Shown: positions 24,485 to 32,371, numbered from the stretch's first letter. The stretch is 32,500 nt of DNA from Actinomycetota bacterium (GCA_020062425.1 JAGUWJ010000072.1:1-32500); one strand, 5' to 3'. Numbers and translations: made by a program. Notes: generated by a model not told the origin, from the letters alone.

Positions 24485-25536
24485 TAGTAACTGAAGCCCC
24501 CTTTCACCTGGGAAGTCGCTGTTGCAGGCTTCTGGTCCAGCTTTGAGGTTGGCCTGTTCCCCGCAAGACTCCCTTCCACCAAAGCGCTCAGATAGCCGAG
24601 CAGCTCGTCAGGTTGGCCTTCGTATCTCTTGAGAAGCTCAAGCTGTTCCTCGGTAGAGCGCTGGGCGATTTCGAAGCCAGTGGTTATCTCAGCTCGCAGC
24701 TCATCGGGGACCTTCGCGAGCAACTCGGCCAAAGAATCCGTAGCCTGCGGGACCTCTATCACTTTGCCAGCGGGAAGCGCCGCTGCATCTCTTTGAACGG
24801 ACCTGGGATATTGGTCGTCTGCGCAAGCATCACTGGCCGGCTCGAGCTCGAGGGGCCTCCCCTCTCCCAGCTGCAGGCGCTTCACGTCCAGAAGACTCGC
24901 GGCGACGTCCAGGCGGATGCAGTGGTGGGTCTGGTTGTGCTGCTTGCCATCATCGTCGGTATAGCTCATCTGGTAGGGCTCTCGGAACAGCTTGAGCGGG
25001 ATGGCGTCGATACGCTCGAAGAGGTCCTGGAGGGTCTCGATGATAGCCAAGCAGTTCTCGATCGAGCGCCAGGAGCTCGTGACGATATCGTAGGCGCACA
25101 AACCCGGCACCAGGTAGCAGACGAAGGTGAGGACCCCCTGCCGCTTGCACTTCCCCTCGCCGACCATCTTGCAGTCCTCGCCGGCGCAGTCGATCTCGCT
25201 CGATATCTCCCGGTTGAAGGCGGTGACACCGTTGCCCCGGCACTTCCAGCCTGATCCACCGTAGGCCATGTAACCCAGGTCCAGGATGGTGCGGGCGTCG
25301 TTCACCGGGAAGATGATGTCGAGCTCCCGCAAACGCAACTCTCCTGGCGGGACTCCCAGCTGCCGCGAGTAGAACTCCTCTACGGCGGGGGCGTCGGCCA
25401 GGTTGAAGTAGTCGAGCTCGCGCGGGTACTCCTTGCCGGCCTTCGAGATGTCTTTCTCCCCGAGACGGATCCTGCCTGCCCTGGGGAGGCGCCGCGGCCT
25501 GTCGAGTGCCGCGATGCCGTAAGGTCTGTCGTTCAT
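24484..25536 (-). CDS. phiC31 gp3-like recombination directionality factor candidate
   Basis: RAGRIRLGEKDISKAGKEYPRELDYFNLADAPAVEEFYSRQLGVPP...IIFPVNDARTILDLGYMAYGGSGWKCRGNG...CKMVGEGKCKRQGVLTFVCYLVPGL; pattern of RDF-like family. Confidence 0.7.
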   Translation of the reverse strand: MNDRPYGIAALDRPRRLPRAGRIRLGEKDISKAGKEYPRELDYFNLADAPAVEEFYSRQLGVPPGELRLRELDIIFPVNDARTILDLGYMAYGGSGWKCRGNGVTAFNREISSEIDCAGEDCKMVGEGKCKRQGVLTFVCYLVPGLCAYDIVTSSWRSIENCLAIIETLQDLFERIDAIPLKLFREPYQMSYTDDDGKQHNQTHHCIRLDVAASLLDVKRLQLGEGRPLELEPASDACADDQYPRSVQRDAAALPAGKVIEVPQATDSLAELLAKVPDELRAEITTGFEIAQRSTEEQLELLKRYEGQPDELLGYLSALVEGSLAGNRPTSKLDQKPATATSQVKGGFSY

Positions 25537-25545
25537 GGTCCCCTC

Positions 25546-25929
25546 CTATGCCGCCGGGTCGGGTTCCGCTACCCGACCTCTATCGCAGATGAACCTGTGC
25601 GCCGTATTGCAGGAGAAGACCGCCTTCTCGAGAGCTTCATCCGCACGGTGCATCCGCTTGTCTCGCTCCTTCTCGATGGCCTCGTCCAGCTGCTCCAGCT
25701 TCCGGGCCCGGGCAAGCAGCCTGTTGAGGCTCTTCAACAGAGGCTGGAACTCGAAGCCCTTGGCGCTAGCGAGCCTCCCTTGGGTCCGCTTGACCTCCTG
25801 GTCGACGATGGCCTGGTCGGCCTCGACCCACTTCTCGAGCTCGTCAAGCTCCTGGTGCTGAAGCTCCGCGCGCGCCTCGATGTTCCAGTCGTAGATCTCG
25901 TTCACCAGGTGTACCAGCTTCGTGTTCAT
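25546..25929 (-). CDS. Coiled-coil hypothetical phage protein
   Basis: 127 aa ORF in early operon. Confidence 0.65.
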   Translation of the reverse strand: MNTKLVHLVNEIYDWNIEARAELQHQELDELEKWVEADQAIVDQEVKRTQGRLASAKGFEFQPLLKSLNRLLARARKLEQLDEAIEKERDKRMHRADEALEKAVFSCNTAHRFICDRGRVAEPDPAA

Positions 25930-26026
25930 TGGTGTCCCCCTTCACCGCCGCGTCCAACCGTTCATCCCCCCGAGCGAACAACTCCGCCGCCCGCTCGTAT
26001 GCCTCTTGCTCCTCGGTGGGCGTCAT
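25844..26026 (-). CDS. Small hypothetical protein
   Basis: 60 aa; 4-nt overlap with upstream ORF but ~86-nt overlap with downstream ORF. Confidence 0.4.
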   Translation of the reverse strand: MTPTEEQEAYERAAELFARGDERLDAAVKGDTNEHEAGTPGERDLRLEHRGARGASAPGA

Positions 26027-26322
26027 CCGTTGACCACCTTCCGCTTTGCAAGCACGCTCTCTCGGAATCTCTTAAGCCACTTGACCCGCTCGCTACCAAG
26101 ATTGTGCAGGGCGTAGTTGCTCTTGGCCCCGGGTTCCACGTCGAAGAGTGCAGCCCAAATGGTGTCGTCGCTTACGAGTAAACTGAGGTCGCGGTAAGCT
26201 TCCGTGTATTCGACCGGGCACCGTGCTGGGGATAAAGGATCCCTGAGGATGTCCACAAGTGGCCGTACTTCTCTGACGAACCTGTTGTGGCTGATTGTTT
26301 GTAGCGGTTCAGTCATCTCCAT
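26023..26322 (-). CDS. First gene of leftward early operon, hypothetical
   Basis: 99 aa, immediately downstream of leftward promoter. Confidence 0.7.
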   Translation of the reverse strand: MEMTEPLQTISHNRFVREVRPLVDILRDPLSPARCPVEYTEAYRDLSLLVSDDTIWAALFDVEPGAKSNYALHNLGSERVKWLKRFRESVLAKRKVVNG

Positions 26323-26342
26323 GCGTCTCCATTAGGTGTCAT

Positions 26343-26357
26343 TTACCGTAATGGTAA
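26343..26357. promoter_or_regulatory. Putative repressor operator TTACC-GTAAT-GGTAA
   Basis: Perfect 5-bp arm dyad overlapping the -10 of the leftward promoter. Confidence 0.7.
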
Positions 26358-26379
26358 TTACTACTTCCCGATATGTCAA
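26351..26379 (-). promoter_or_regulatory. Leftward early promoter
   Basis: Minus strand TTGACA (26379-26374), 17-nt spacer, TACCAT (26356-26351). Confidence 0.7.
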
Positions 26380-26467
26380 GCCTTTCTTAAGGAATTTTCC
26401 TTTTCGGCAACACGCGCTGAGTAAAATTAGGGGTGCGGGAACTCTGCTAAAGAGCAGATGAGGTGGC

Positions 26468-26830
26468 ATGGACATAGGGGAGCGCCTGAAAAAGGCGCGA
26501 GAGGCAAGGGGTCTGAGCAAAAGCCAGGTCGCGAGGTTCGCTGGCGTTTCACCGGCAACATTGACGCGCTGGGAGAAGGGTGCAAGGAATCCCCGACCCG
26601 AGCATTTGAAACGAGTTCTCGCAGTCCTGCGGATCACGTACGAGGACCTTTGGAAAGATCATGACGAAGACTACATACGTGAGAAGATTGCCAAGGCAAA
26701 CACCTCTGCCGAAGACGTCCGTGTGGTCTTAACAGCGAACCCAGACCTCACACCTTCCGAGATAGAAGTTATAATGAGGATCGTGGAGAGCAAGGAACGA
26801 GAACTGCGGGAGAAGCGGAAGAAGGGCTAG
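26468..26830 (+). CDS. XRE-family (CI-like) repressor
   Basis: MDIGERLKKAREARGLSKSQVARFAGVSPATLTRWEKGARNPRPEHLKRVLAVL HTH_3 pattern, divergent from early operon. Confidence 0.93.
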   Translation: MDIGERLKKAREARGLSKSQVARFAGVSPATLTRWEKGARNPRPEHLKRVLAVLRITYEDLWKDHDEDYIREKIAKANTSAEDVRVVLTANPDLTPSEIEVIMRIVESKERELREKRKKG

Positions 26831-26834
26831 GCAA
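26782..26834 (+). repeat. Copy A of imperfect 53-bp direct repeat (repressor 3' end)
   Basis: 46/53 positions identical to 27404-27456 by eye. Confidence 0.85.
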
Positions 26835-26857
26835 TGGGCTAAGGGAGGGAACCGGGG

Positions 26858-27343
26858 ATGAGAAAGATTCTATTGATTATTGTTGTGTTGCTTCTTGCCA
26901 CACCGCTTGTTGGTTGTGGGGCAACGCAGAAGGCAGGCGAAAAGAACCAGGAAGCCGAAACCAAAACTGAGGCAACCGTAGGGCAACCTGTCAAAGCGGG
27001 CGATGTCACACTTACTGTGATGAACTGGTCTGCTTCTGCAGGTGATGATTTCAGCACACCAGAGCCAGGCAATCACTTCATCGTCGTCGACCTTGAGGTT
27101 GTCAACAACAGCATGGAACCCTACCCTTTCTCTACGATGATGGAGCTCGGCATCAGCACCCCGGAAGGTCGCAAATACGACCAGGCCGCTTACTTTCCTG
27201 AGCCCAAATATCCGGACGGTGAGATAGCAGCTGGAGAGAGGGCGCGCGGCAATGTGGCTTTTGAGGTCCCAACCTCAACAGGAACCATGTACCTTGCGTT
27301 CACCCCCATAATGGGTGAGTCTGCGAAGATAAAGCTTCAGTAG
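26858..27343 (+). CDS. DUF4352-like lipoprotein
   Basis: Lipobox TPLVGC; VGQPVKAGDVTLTVMNWSAS...PGNHFIVVDLEVVNNSMEPYPFS. Confidence 0.88.
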   Translation: MRKILLIIVVLLLATPLVGCGATQKAGEKNQEAETKTEATVGQPVKAGDVTLTVMNWSASAGDDFSTPEPGNHFIVVDLEVVNNSMEPYPFSTMMELGISTPEGRKYDQAAYFPEPKYPDGEIAAGERARGNVAFEVPTSTGTMYLAFTPIMGESAKIKLQ

Positions 27344-27403
27344 CTTGTCACCCCATATCCCAGGTAACAAAAGGCAACCTCGAGGGGATGGATGCCGGAG
27401 CCG

Positions 27404-27456
27404 CGTGGAGAGCAAGGAAAGGGAGCTCAAGAAGAAGCGGAAGAAGGGCTAGGCAA
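27404..27456 (+). repeat. Copy B of imperfect 53-bp direct repeat (orphan repressor tail)
   Basis: Encodes VESKERELKKKRKKG* in one frame, matching the repressor C-terminus VESKERELREKRKKG*. Confidence 0.85.
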
Positions 27457-27479
27457 CGCCCAGGGGAGGGGATCTCGTC

Positions 27480-27971
27480 TTGAGGAAAACGTACTTGCTG
27501 TTTATCGTTCTGGTTTTAGTACTCACATTGGTTGTTGGCTGTGGGACAACTACAACAGAGAAACCGAAGACTGAGAAACCCACGGCAAAGCAATCTGAGC
27601 CCACAAAGCCTGACGACACATACGTCGAACTCGAACTGACTTCGGCAAGCCGGCAGGGTAGCGACATTCTATTTGAGGGAACAACCAATCTCCCTGACGG
27701 TGCTTTGATTGCGTATGAAGTTACCAATGACAACGCTACATACTTCGTCGATGGCAACGCAACAGTGGCCGGGGGCAAGTTCCAGGGAACAGCCGCAGCC
27801 GCCCCCGAAGGTCCAATCGAAGTCTGGGTAGCATTCCAGACGATAGTTGCAGGGGCAACGCAGCCAGCTGAGATCATAGACACATATGGGGAGCTCGGGG
27901 AGAACATCACCGGAGATGTAACAAAAACCGGAGACATGACCCGAGTAGAAAAAACAATGGTGGTTGACTGA
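27480..27971 (+). CDS. Lipoprotein
   Basis: TTG start, MRKTYLLFIVLVLVLTLVVGC lipobox, Thr/Lys/Pro linker, beta-rich domain. Confidence 0.85.
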   Translation: MRKTYLLFIVLVLVLTLVVGCGTTTTEKPKTEKPTAKQSEPTKPDDTYVELELTSASRQGSDILFEGTTNLPDGALIAYEVTNDNATYFVDGNATVAGGKFQGTAAAAPEGPIEVWVAFQTIVAGATQPAEIIDTYGELGENITGDVTKTGDMTRVEKTMVVD

Positions 27972-28071
27972 ACTGTTTTTCTCATCTTTAGGGCAATAGA
28001 TTTTGTTGGAGAGGGAAGTGTCTGAAGAAGAAGTCAAGAGTCCAAAGCAAGCGGCAACAGGGGGGATCGAG

Positions 28072-28434
28072 ATGTTCAAGAAGACTGCTGTAGTTTTGCT
28101 CATCCTGCTACTCGCCATTTCTCTCACCGCCTTGATCGGCTGCGGTGAGAAGAAGGAGGCGGGCACGACCGTCGAAGAGACGTCTCCCAAGACTACTACC
28201 ACCCAGACACAGGCGCAGACCTCGCCGGTTGTTCCTATCGAGACACAGCCCGTTGTCACGAGTCCGCCGCCGCCGCCGGCAGAAGTGATGGTTGTCCTCA
28301 CCAGGACGGGCGAGAAATACCACAACGCAGGCTGCCAGTATGTGGTCAACAAGACTGACACAAGAACGGTGCCCCTCTCTCAGGCGAAGGCTGAGGGCTA
28401 TACACCATGCAGCGTATGTGGGCCGCCGCAATAG
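28072..28434 (+). CDS. Lipoprotein with small Cys-motif C-terminal domain
   Basis: MFKKTAVVLLILLLAISLTALIGC lipobox; GEKYHNAGCQYV...LSQAKAEGYTPCSVCGPP. Confidence 0.85.
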   Translation: MFKKTAVVLLILLLAISLTALIGCGEKKEAGTTVEETSPKTTTTQTQAQTSPVVPIETQPVVTSPPPPPAEVMVVLTRTGEKYHNAGCQYVVNKTDTRTVPLSQAKAEGYTPCSVCGPPQ

Positions 28435-28581
28435 AAGGCGCGAGTAGGCATTGGCAGGTTCTGGCATTTGGCGGATTCCGGTGGAAACCTGTGGAGGTAA
28501 CGCTTGTCCTACTTGATATTTCAACTGAACGAGCCGACAATTACTACTAATACTGCCCAAGCGCCTTCGGGTTCTTGGAGC

Positions 28582-28604
28582 GAGGCCGCCGGCTAGGCGG
28601 CCTC
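28582..28604 (+). terminator. Hairpin, possible terminator after lipoprotein cluster
   Basis: GAGGCCGCC-GGCTA-GGCGGCCTC followed by only a weak T-rich stretch. Confidence 0.55.
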
Positions 28605-28624
28605 TGCTATTTCTGGAGAGTGTC

Positions 28625-29281
28625 ATGACACTGAAGTACGGAGCAACCAATTTCTATTTCGATGGATTCAATCTGTACTATGGCTGCTTGAAGAAGAACG
28701 CTGGCTGTCGCTGGTTGAACCTGGAGGCATTATGCCGGACCATGTTCCCTTCCAATCACTTGAATCGAATCCGCTATTTCACCGCGAAAGTGTTTCCTAC
28801 GCCTGATGATCCCCAGAAGCCACAGCGGCAAGAAGCTTACTTGCGTGCTATTTCCACCATCGATTGCCTGTCAATCCACACGGGGTGTTTCCTTTCGAAC
28901 AAAGTCCTCATGCCACTAGCTGACCCGCCACGCAAAGGCTCCAGAATGGTGGAAGTCATGAAGACAGAAGAGAAGGGCTCCGATGTTAACCTGGCAACTT
29001 ACCTGCTTCTCGATGCATTCAGGAGGGACTATCGTTTTGCTGTAGTCGTCAGCAATGACTCAGATCTCACTGAGCCGATCAGGGTGGTCAGGGAAGAGCT
29101 GGGTTTCCCTGTGGGGGTATTGAATCCGTACCTGGACACAAAGAAATTGAGCCAAGAGCTGAAGAAGGTTGCGGCCTTTTACAAAAGGGTGCGAGTAGGA
29201 GTTTTGGAGGCATGCCAGTTTCCATCAACCCTGAGCGACGAAATGGGAACAATCAGTAGACCGAAGCAGTGGTCTGTCTGA
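28625..29281 (+). CDS. NYN (LabA/PIN-like) domain protein
   Basis: NFYFDGFNLYYG...KGSDVNLATYLLLDAF...AVVVSNDSDLTEPIRVV acidic motifs. Confidence 0.9.
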   Translation: MTLKYGATNFYFDGFNLYYGCLKKNAGCRWLNLEALCRTMFPSNHLNRIRYFTAKVFPTPDDPQKPQRQEAYLRAISTIDCLSIHTGCFLSNKVLMPLADPPRKGSRMVEVMKTEEKGSDVNLATYLLLDAFRRDYRFAVVVSNDSDLTEPIRVVREELGFPVGVLNPYLDTKKLSQELKKVAAFYKRVRVGVLEACQFPSTLSDEMGTISRPKQWSV

Positions 29282-29345
29282 TCCGAGATCTATTTGTCCC
29301 ACCCCCCTGCTATACTCCCCCTATCCAGGGAACTCAGGGGAACCC

Positions 29346-29810
29346 ATGAACCGTCTCGCGCTATTCAAGTCCCGGGAGCTCCTCACCCTCACCGGGCAGC
29401 ATAAACCGCCCGTCAGCGTCCACCAGGTCGCCGGCGAGCTCGGCATAGGCTTCGAGGTCCGCGACCTGCCCGACAACATCCCGGGCTTCGTGGCAAACAT
29501 CGCCGGCCAGTGGTTCGCCTTCCTCAACTCCACCCACGGCCCCCGCCGCCGCCGCTTCACCCTCGCCCACGAGATAGGCCATGTCGCCCTCGGCCACTTC
29601 GGGATGGTGCATCTCTACGGCGAGAAGCAAGCCGACCAGCGAGAGGCCAACCGCTTCGCCGCTGAGCTCCTCATGCCAGTGGAGATGGTGAGGGAGGAAC
29701 ACGCGAAAGCGGTGGGAGCAGGGCTCTCGGTCGGAGACCTGGCCGACATCTTCCTGGTCGGGAAAAGAGCGATGGAGATTCGCCTGCGGGAGCTCGGCCT
29801 TGCCCTATAA
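29346..29810 (+). CDS. ImmA/IrrE-family metallopeptidase
   Basis: RRRRFTLAHEIGHVALGHF (HEXXH) ... EREANRFAAELLMP-like QREANRFAAELLMP. Confidence 0.93.
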   Translation: MNRLALFKSRELLTLTGQHKPPVSVHQVAGELGIGFEVRDLPDNIPGFVANIAGQWFAFLNSTHGPRRRRFTLAHEIGHVALGHFGMVHLYGEKQADQREANRFAAELLMPVEMVREEHAKAVGAGLSVGDLADIFLVGKRAMEIRLRELGLAL

Positions 29811-29817
29811 TGTCTCC

Positions 29818-31218
29818 ATGAAACGCGCGTTCGGCTACATCCGAGTCAGCAAGGACCCGAAGCTTGAGAAGCTTTCGCCGGCGGTTCAACGACGCATGCT
29901 TCGGGAAGCCTGCTCCGCCCGCCGCTGGGAACTCAGCGAGATCTTTGAAGACATCGACGTCTCCAGCGCCAAGATGGATGCCGCCGGCACCTGGGCCGAG
30001 CTCGCCACAAAGCTGAAACCGGGGGACGTCGTCGTCACCTGGGAGTTCACCCGCATCGGCAGGAACCTCCGTCAGACCCTCGAGCGGATAGACCGGCTCC
30101 ACGAACAGGGCGTAGAGCTCGTGTCCCTCGAAGGAGATCTCGACACCACCACCGCGGCGGGCAAGCTGCAGTACCAGGTGCTTCTGGTCCTCGCGGAGTT
30201 CGAGCGCAACCGCCTCGGCGAGCGGCTTCGGCACACCCATGAACAGATCGCGAGAGAGGGCCGCTGGAAGGGCGGCGGCACCCCACCGCTCGGATACAAG
30301 TACACGCCGGGGGCCAAGGTGCTCGAGGTGGAACCGGAGGAGGCCGAGATCGTCCGCGAGCTCTACCGCCTCCGCGACGCTGGCGCCAGCATCCACACAC
30401 TCATCCGCGAGATGGACGCTCGAGGTGTCAAGGGCAAACGCGGCGCCCGCCTCGATTACTCCGCGATATCTCAGACGCTAAGGAACCCCACCTACATCGG
30501 CAAGCGTGTCCACAAGGGCGACATCCACGACGGGCAGCAAGAACCTATAGTCGAGCTCGAGGTGTGGGAGAGAGTGCAGGCGCGCCGGCGGACCGGGCAG
30601 CCGAACAGCGGAAGCTACCTCCTCTCCGGGTTCCTCCGCTGCGGGGTGTGCAAGTCGACGATGATCCACCAGCGGAACAGAGCCCGGAGCCTTTATGCCT
30701 GCAAGCGTGCGAGGCAGTTCCGGGACACAACGCTCATCACGATCGAGGAGCACCTGGCCGACGAGTGGGTGACGGAGGCGCTGTTCAAACGGCTGGACGG
30801 AAAGAAGCTGGGGGAGCTCAAGGAGAAGGCCAGGCGGAAGGCGCCGAAAGCTAAGGCCAAGACAGGGCAGGTGCAGGCACAGCTCGCCCGCGTGGAGGCC
30901 TCGCTCGAGCGCCTGGTATCCGACTACTACGACGCAGACCAGCCGCTTCTCACGCCGGAGCAGTTCCGGAAGAAGAACGCGGAGCTCCTGGAGAGCAAGG
31001 CCTCCCTCGAGGGGAAGCTGCGGGAGCTCAAGGACGTCGCGCAACTTAACAATATTGTTAACCTTTCGGAACGACGAGCACGGGACATCAGGGAGAGCTG
31101 GGAGGGCATGACGCTGGACGAACGGCGGGAAGTGCTGCGGCTCTTCGTCGAGTCCGTGACGGTGGCGCCGGCGAAGAAGAAGTTCGACAGGGGCAGGGTC
31201 CGCATCAACTGGCGCTGA
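29818..31218 (+). CDS. int: Large serine recombinase (phage integrase)
   Basis: MKRAFGYIRVSKDPKLEKLSPAVQRRML...EFTRIGRN...AEFERNRLGERLRH...GTPPLGYKY...ISQTLRNPTYIGKRVHKG...LRCGVC ribbon, C-terminal coiled coil. Listed TTG start at 29800 also possible. Confidence 0.95.
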   Translation: MKRAFGYIRVSKDPKLEKLSPAVQRRMLREACSARRWELSEIFEDIDVSSAKMDAAGTWAELATKLKPGDVVVTWEFTRIGRNLRQTLERIDRLHEQGVELVSLEGDLDTTTAAGKLQYQVLLVLAEFERNRLGERLRHTHEQIAREGRWKGGGTPPLGYKYTPGAKVLEVEPEEAEIVRELYRLRDAGASIHTLIREMDARGVKGKRGARLDYSAISQTLRNPTYIGKRVHKGDIHDGQQEPIVELEVWERVQARRRTGQPNSGSYLLSGFLRCGVCKSTMIHQRNRARSLYACKRARQFRDTTLITIEEHLADEWVTEALFKRLDGKKLGELKEKARRKAPKAKAKTGQVQAQLARVEASLERLVSDYYDADQPLLTPEQFRKKNAELLESKASLEGKLRELKDVAQLNNIVNLSERRARDIRESWEGMTLDERREVLRLFVESVTVAPAKKKFDRGRVRINWR

Positions 31219-31410
31219 GAGTCGCGGAGAGCCACCAGGAGCGTGGTGCCCAGGGATTCAGGGCCCAGACCCCGAACGGAAGTGGCGACCTTTCCTGTGG
31301 CCTCTTACGGCTCACGCTATCCTTTGGTACTTATCGCCTGGGCGGCGTCCGGCAAGGCAGTCAAGGGATTCTTCAGCAAAATATTCGAGAAGCTCACCAG
31401 CGGATTCTAG
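31219..31410 (+). pseudogene. Prophage right junction plus 3' remnant of a Flp-type pilin-like ORF
   Basis: Frame ending at TAG 31408 reads ...LVLIAWAASGKAVKGFFSKIFEKLTSGF* with no plausible N-terminus; hydrophobic-then-amphipathic tail as in Flp pilins, 2 nt upstream of the prepilin peptidase ATG. Confidence 0.6.
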
Positions 31411-31412
31411 AG

Positions 31413-31937
31413 ATGCCAGCCGGATCGATCTCATTGGCGCTGCTGAGCGTCTTCTGCCTGGTGGCAGTGGGGTTCGACCTCCGCCGGCATGCGGTCCCCA
31501 ACTGGCTCAACGCCGTAGGACTCTGCTCGGGTCTCGTACCCGCCTACGCGCTGGGGGGCATGAAGCCCATGGCAATCAGCCTGATGGGTTCTATGCTGGG
31601 AGCTTCGCTGATGCTGCCTTTCTTCCTTTTGAGGATGGTCGGGGGCGGGGACCTGAAGTTCCTCGCGGCTTCAGGCGCGCTTGCGGGGTGGCGCCTGCTT
31701 ATGCCGGCCGTCCTAATCGGGATGTTCCTTGGGGGAGCAGCTTCCGTTGTCATGCTCGCCCGGCGTGACCGCTGCCTGGAACGGATAAGGATGCGAACCC
31801 TGCTGCTGCGCCACGGATCGCTCAAGGCCGCGGCGGGAGGAGAAGGGATCTCGGGGCTGGGGGACATCGAGATGCCGTACACCCTTCCACTATCCATCGG
31901 GCTCCTGATGACCTGCGCGTCGGCGTGCTGGGGGTGA
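31413..31937 (+). CDS. A24 prepilin peptidase (TadV/CpaA-like)
   Basis: FDLRRHAVPNWLNAVGL and MVGGGDLKFLAA: the two aspartate motifs of A24 peptidases. Confidence 0.93.
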   Translation: MPAGSISLALLSVFCLVAVGFDLRRHAVPNWLNAVGLCSGLVPAYALGGMKPMAISLMGSMLGASLMLPFFLLRMVGGGDLKFLAASGALAGWRLLMPAVLIGMFLGGAASVVMLARRDRCLERIRMRTLLLRHGSLKAAAGGEGISGLGDIEMPYTLPLSIGLLMTCASACWG

Positions 31938-31944
31938 AGGCACG

Positions 31945-32361
31945 TTGAGACGGGTTGCTGCTTCGATGCGCATGGTCCGGTCGGGTGCGCGCGGCCAGGC
32001 ATCGGTCGAGTTCATACTGGTGATCCCACTCCTGCTTATCGTCGCCGCCGCGGTAGTCCAGGTAGCCTATTCGCTCAACTGCTACCTGGGTGTGACTGCG
32101 GCGAGCCGGGAGGGCGCCAGGAAGGGCGCCGAGACTAACAGCGCGGGGGCGGCGCGGCAGGCCGCGCTCTCCGCAGCCTCGACGCTCCCGGGGGAGAGGC
32201 CCCGCGTCGAAGTGGCATTCCCCCAGGGGAGGTCGAGAGGCGACCAGGTGCGGGTGACTGTCATCTATAAGGTGCCGCTCGTCGTACCCGGGCTCAAGCA
32301 GATGCTGCCCGAGTTCAGGTTCAGACGCTCGACGAGCATGGCCCTGGAACGGGACGAGTGA
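31945..32361 (+). CDS. TadE-like pilus assembly protein
   Basis: RGQASVEFILVIPLLLIVAAAVVQVAYSL...AASREGARKGAE. Confidence 0.92.
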   Translation: MRRVAASMRMVRSGARGQASVEFILVIPLLLIVAAAVVQVAYSLNCYLGVTAASREGARKGAETNSAGAARQAALSAASTLPGERPRVEVAFPQGRSRGDQVRVTVIYKVPLVVPGLKQMLPEFRFRRSTSMALERDE

Positions 32362-32371
32362 GGAGAGCGCC

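Noticed and set aside
26441-26463. TCTGCT-AAAG-AGCAGA hairpin in the repressor leader as a riboregulator
   Set aside because: Short 6-bp stem next to a weak SD; insufficient evidence beyond chance.
27392-27574. 60 aa plus-strand ORF MPEPRGEQGKGAQ...
   Set aside because: Out-of-frame reading through the duplicated repressor tail and the start of the second lipoprotein.
28582-28604. GAGGCCGCC/GGCGGCCTC as a confident rho-independent terminator
   Set aside because: Stem is excellent but the following U-tract is poor; kept only as a possible terminator.
27669-28650. Minus-strand ORFs antisense to the lipoproteins (230 and 180 aa)
   Set aside because: Opposite clear lipoprotein genes with RBS and lipobox; no coding features.
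29818-31218. Serine recombinase as an IS607-type transposase
   Set aside because: Protein is of the large serine recombinase type with recombinase and zinc-ribbon domains, at a prophage end, with no TnpB partner.
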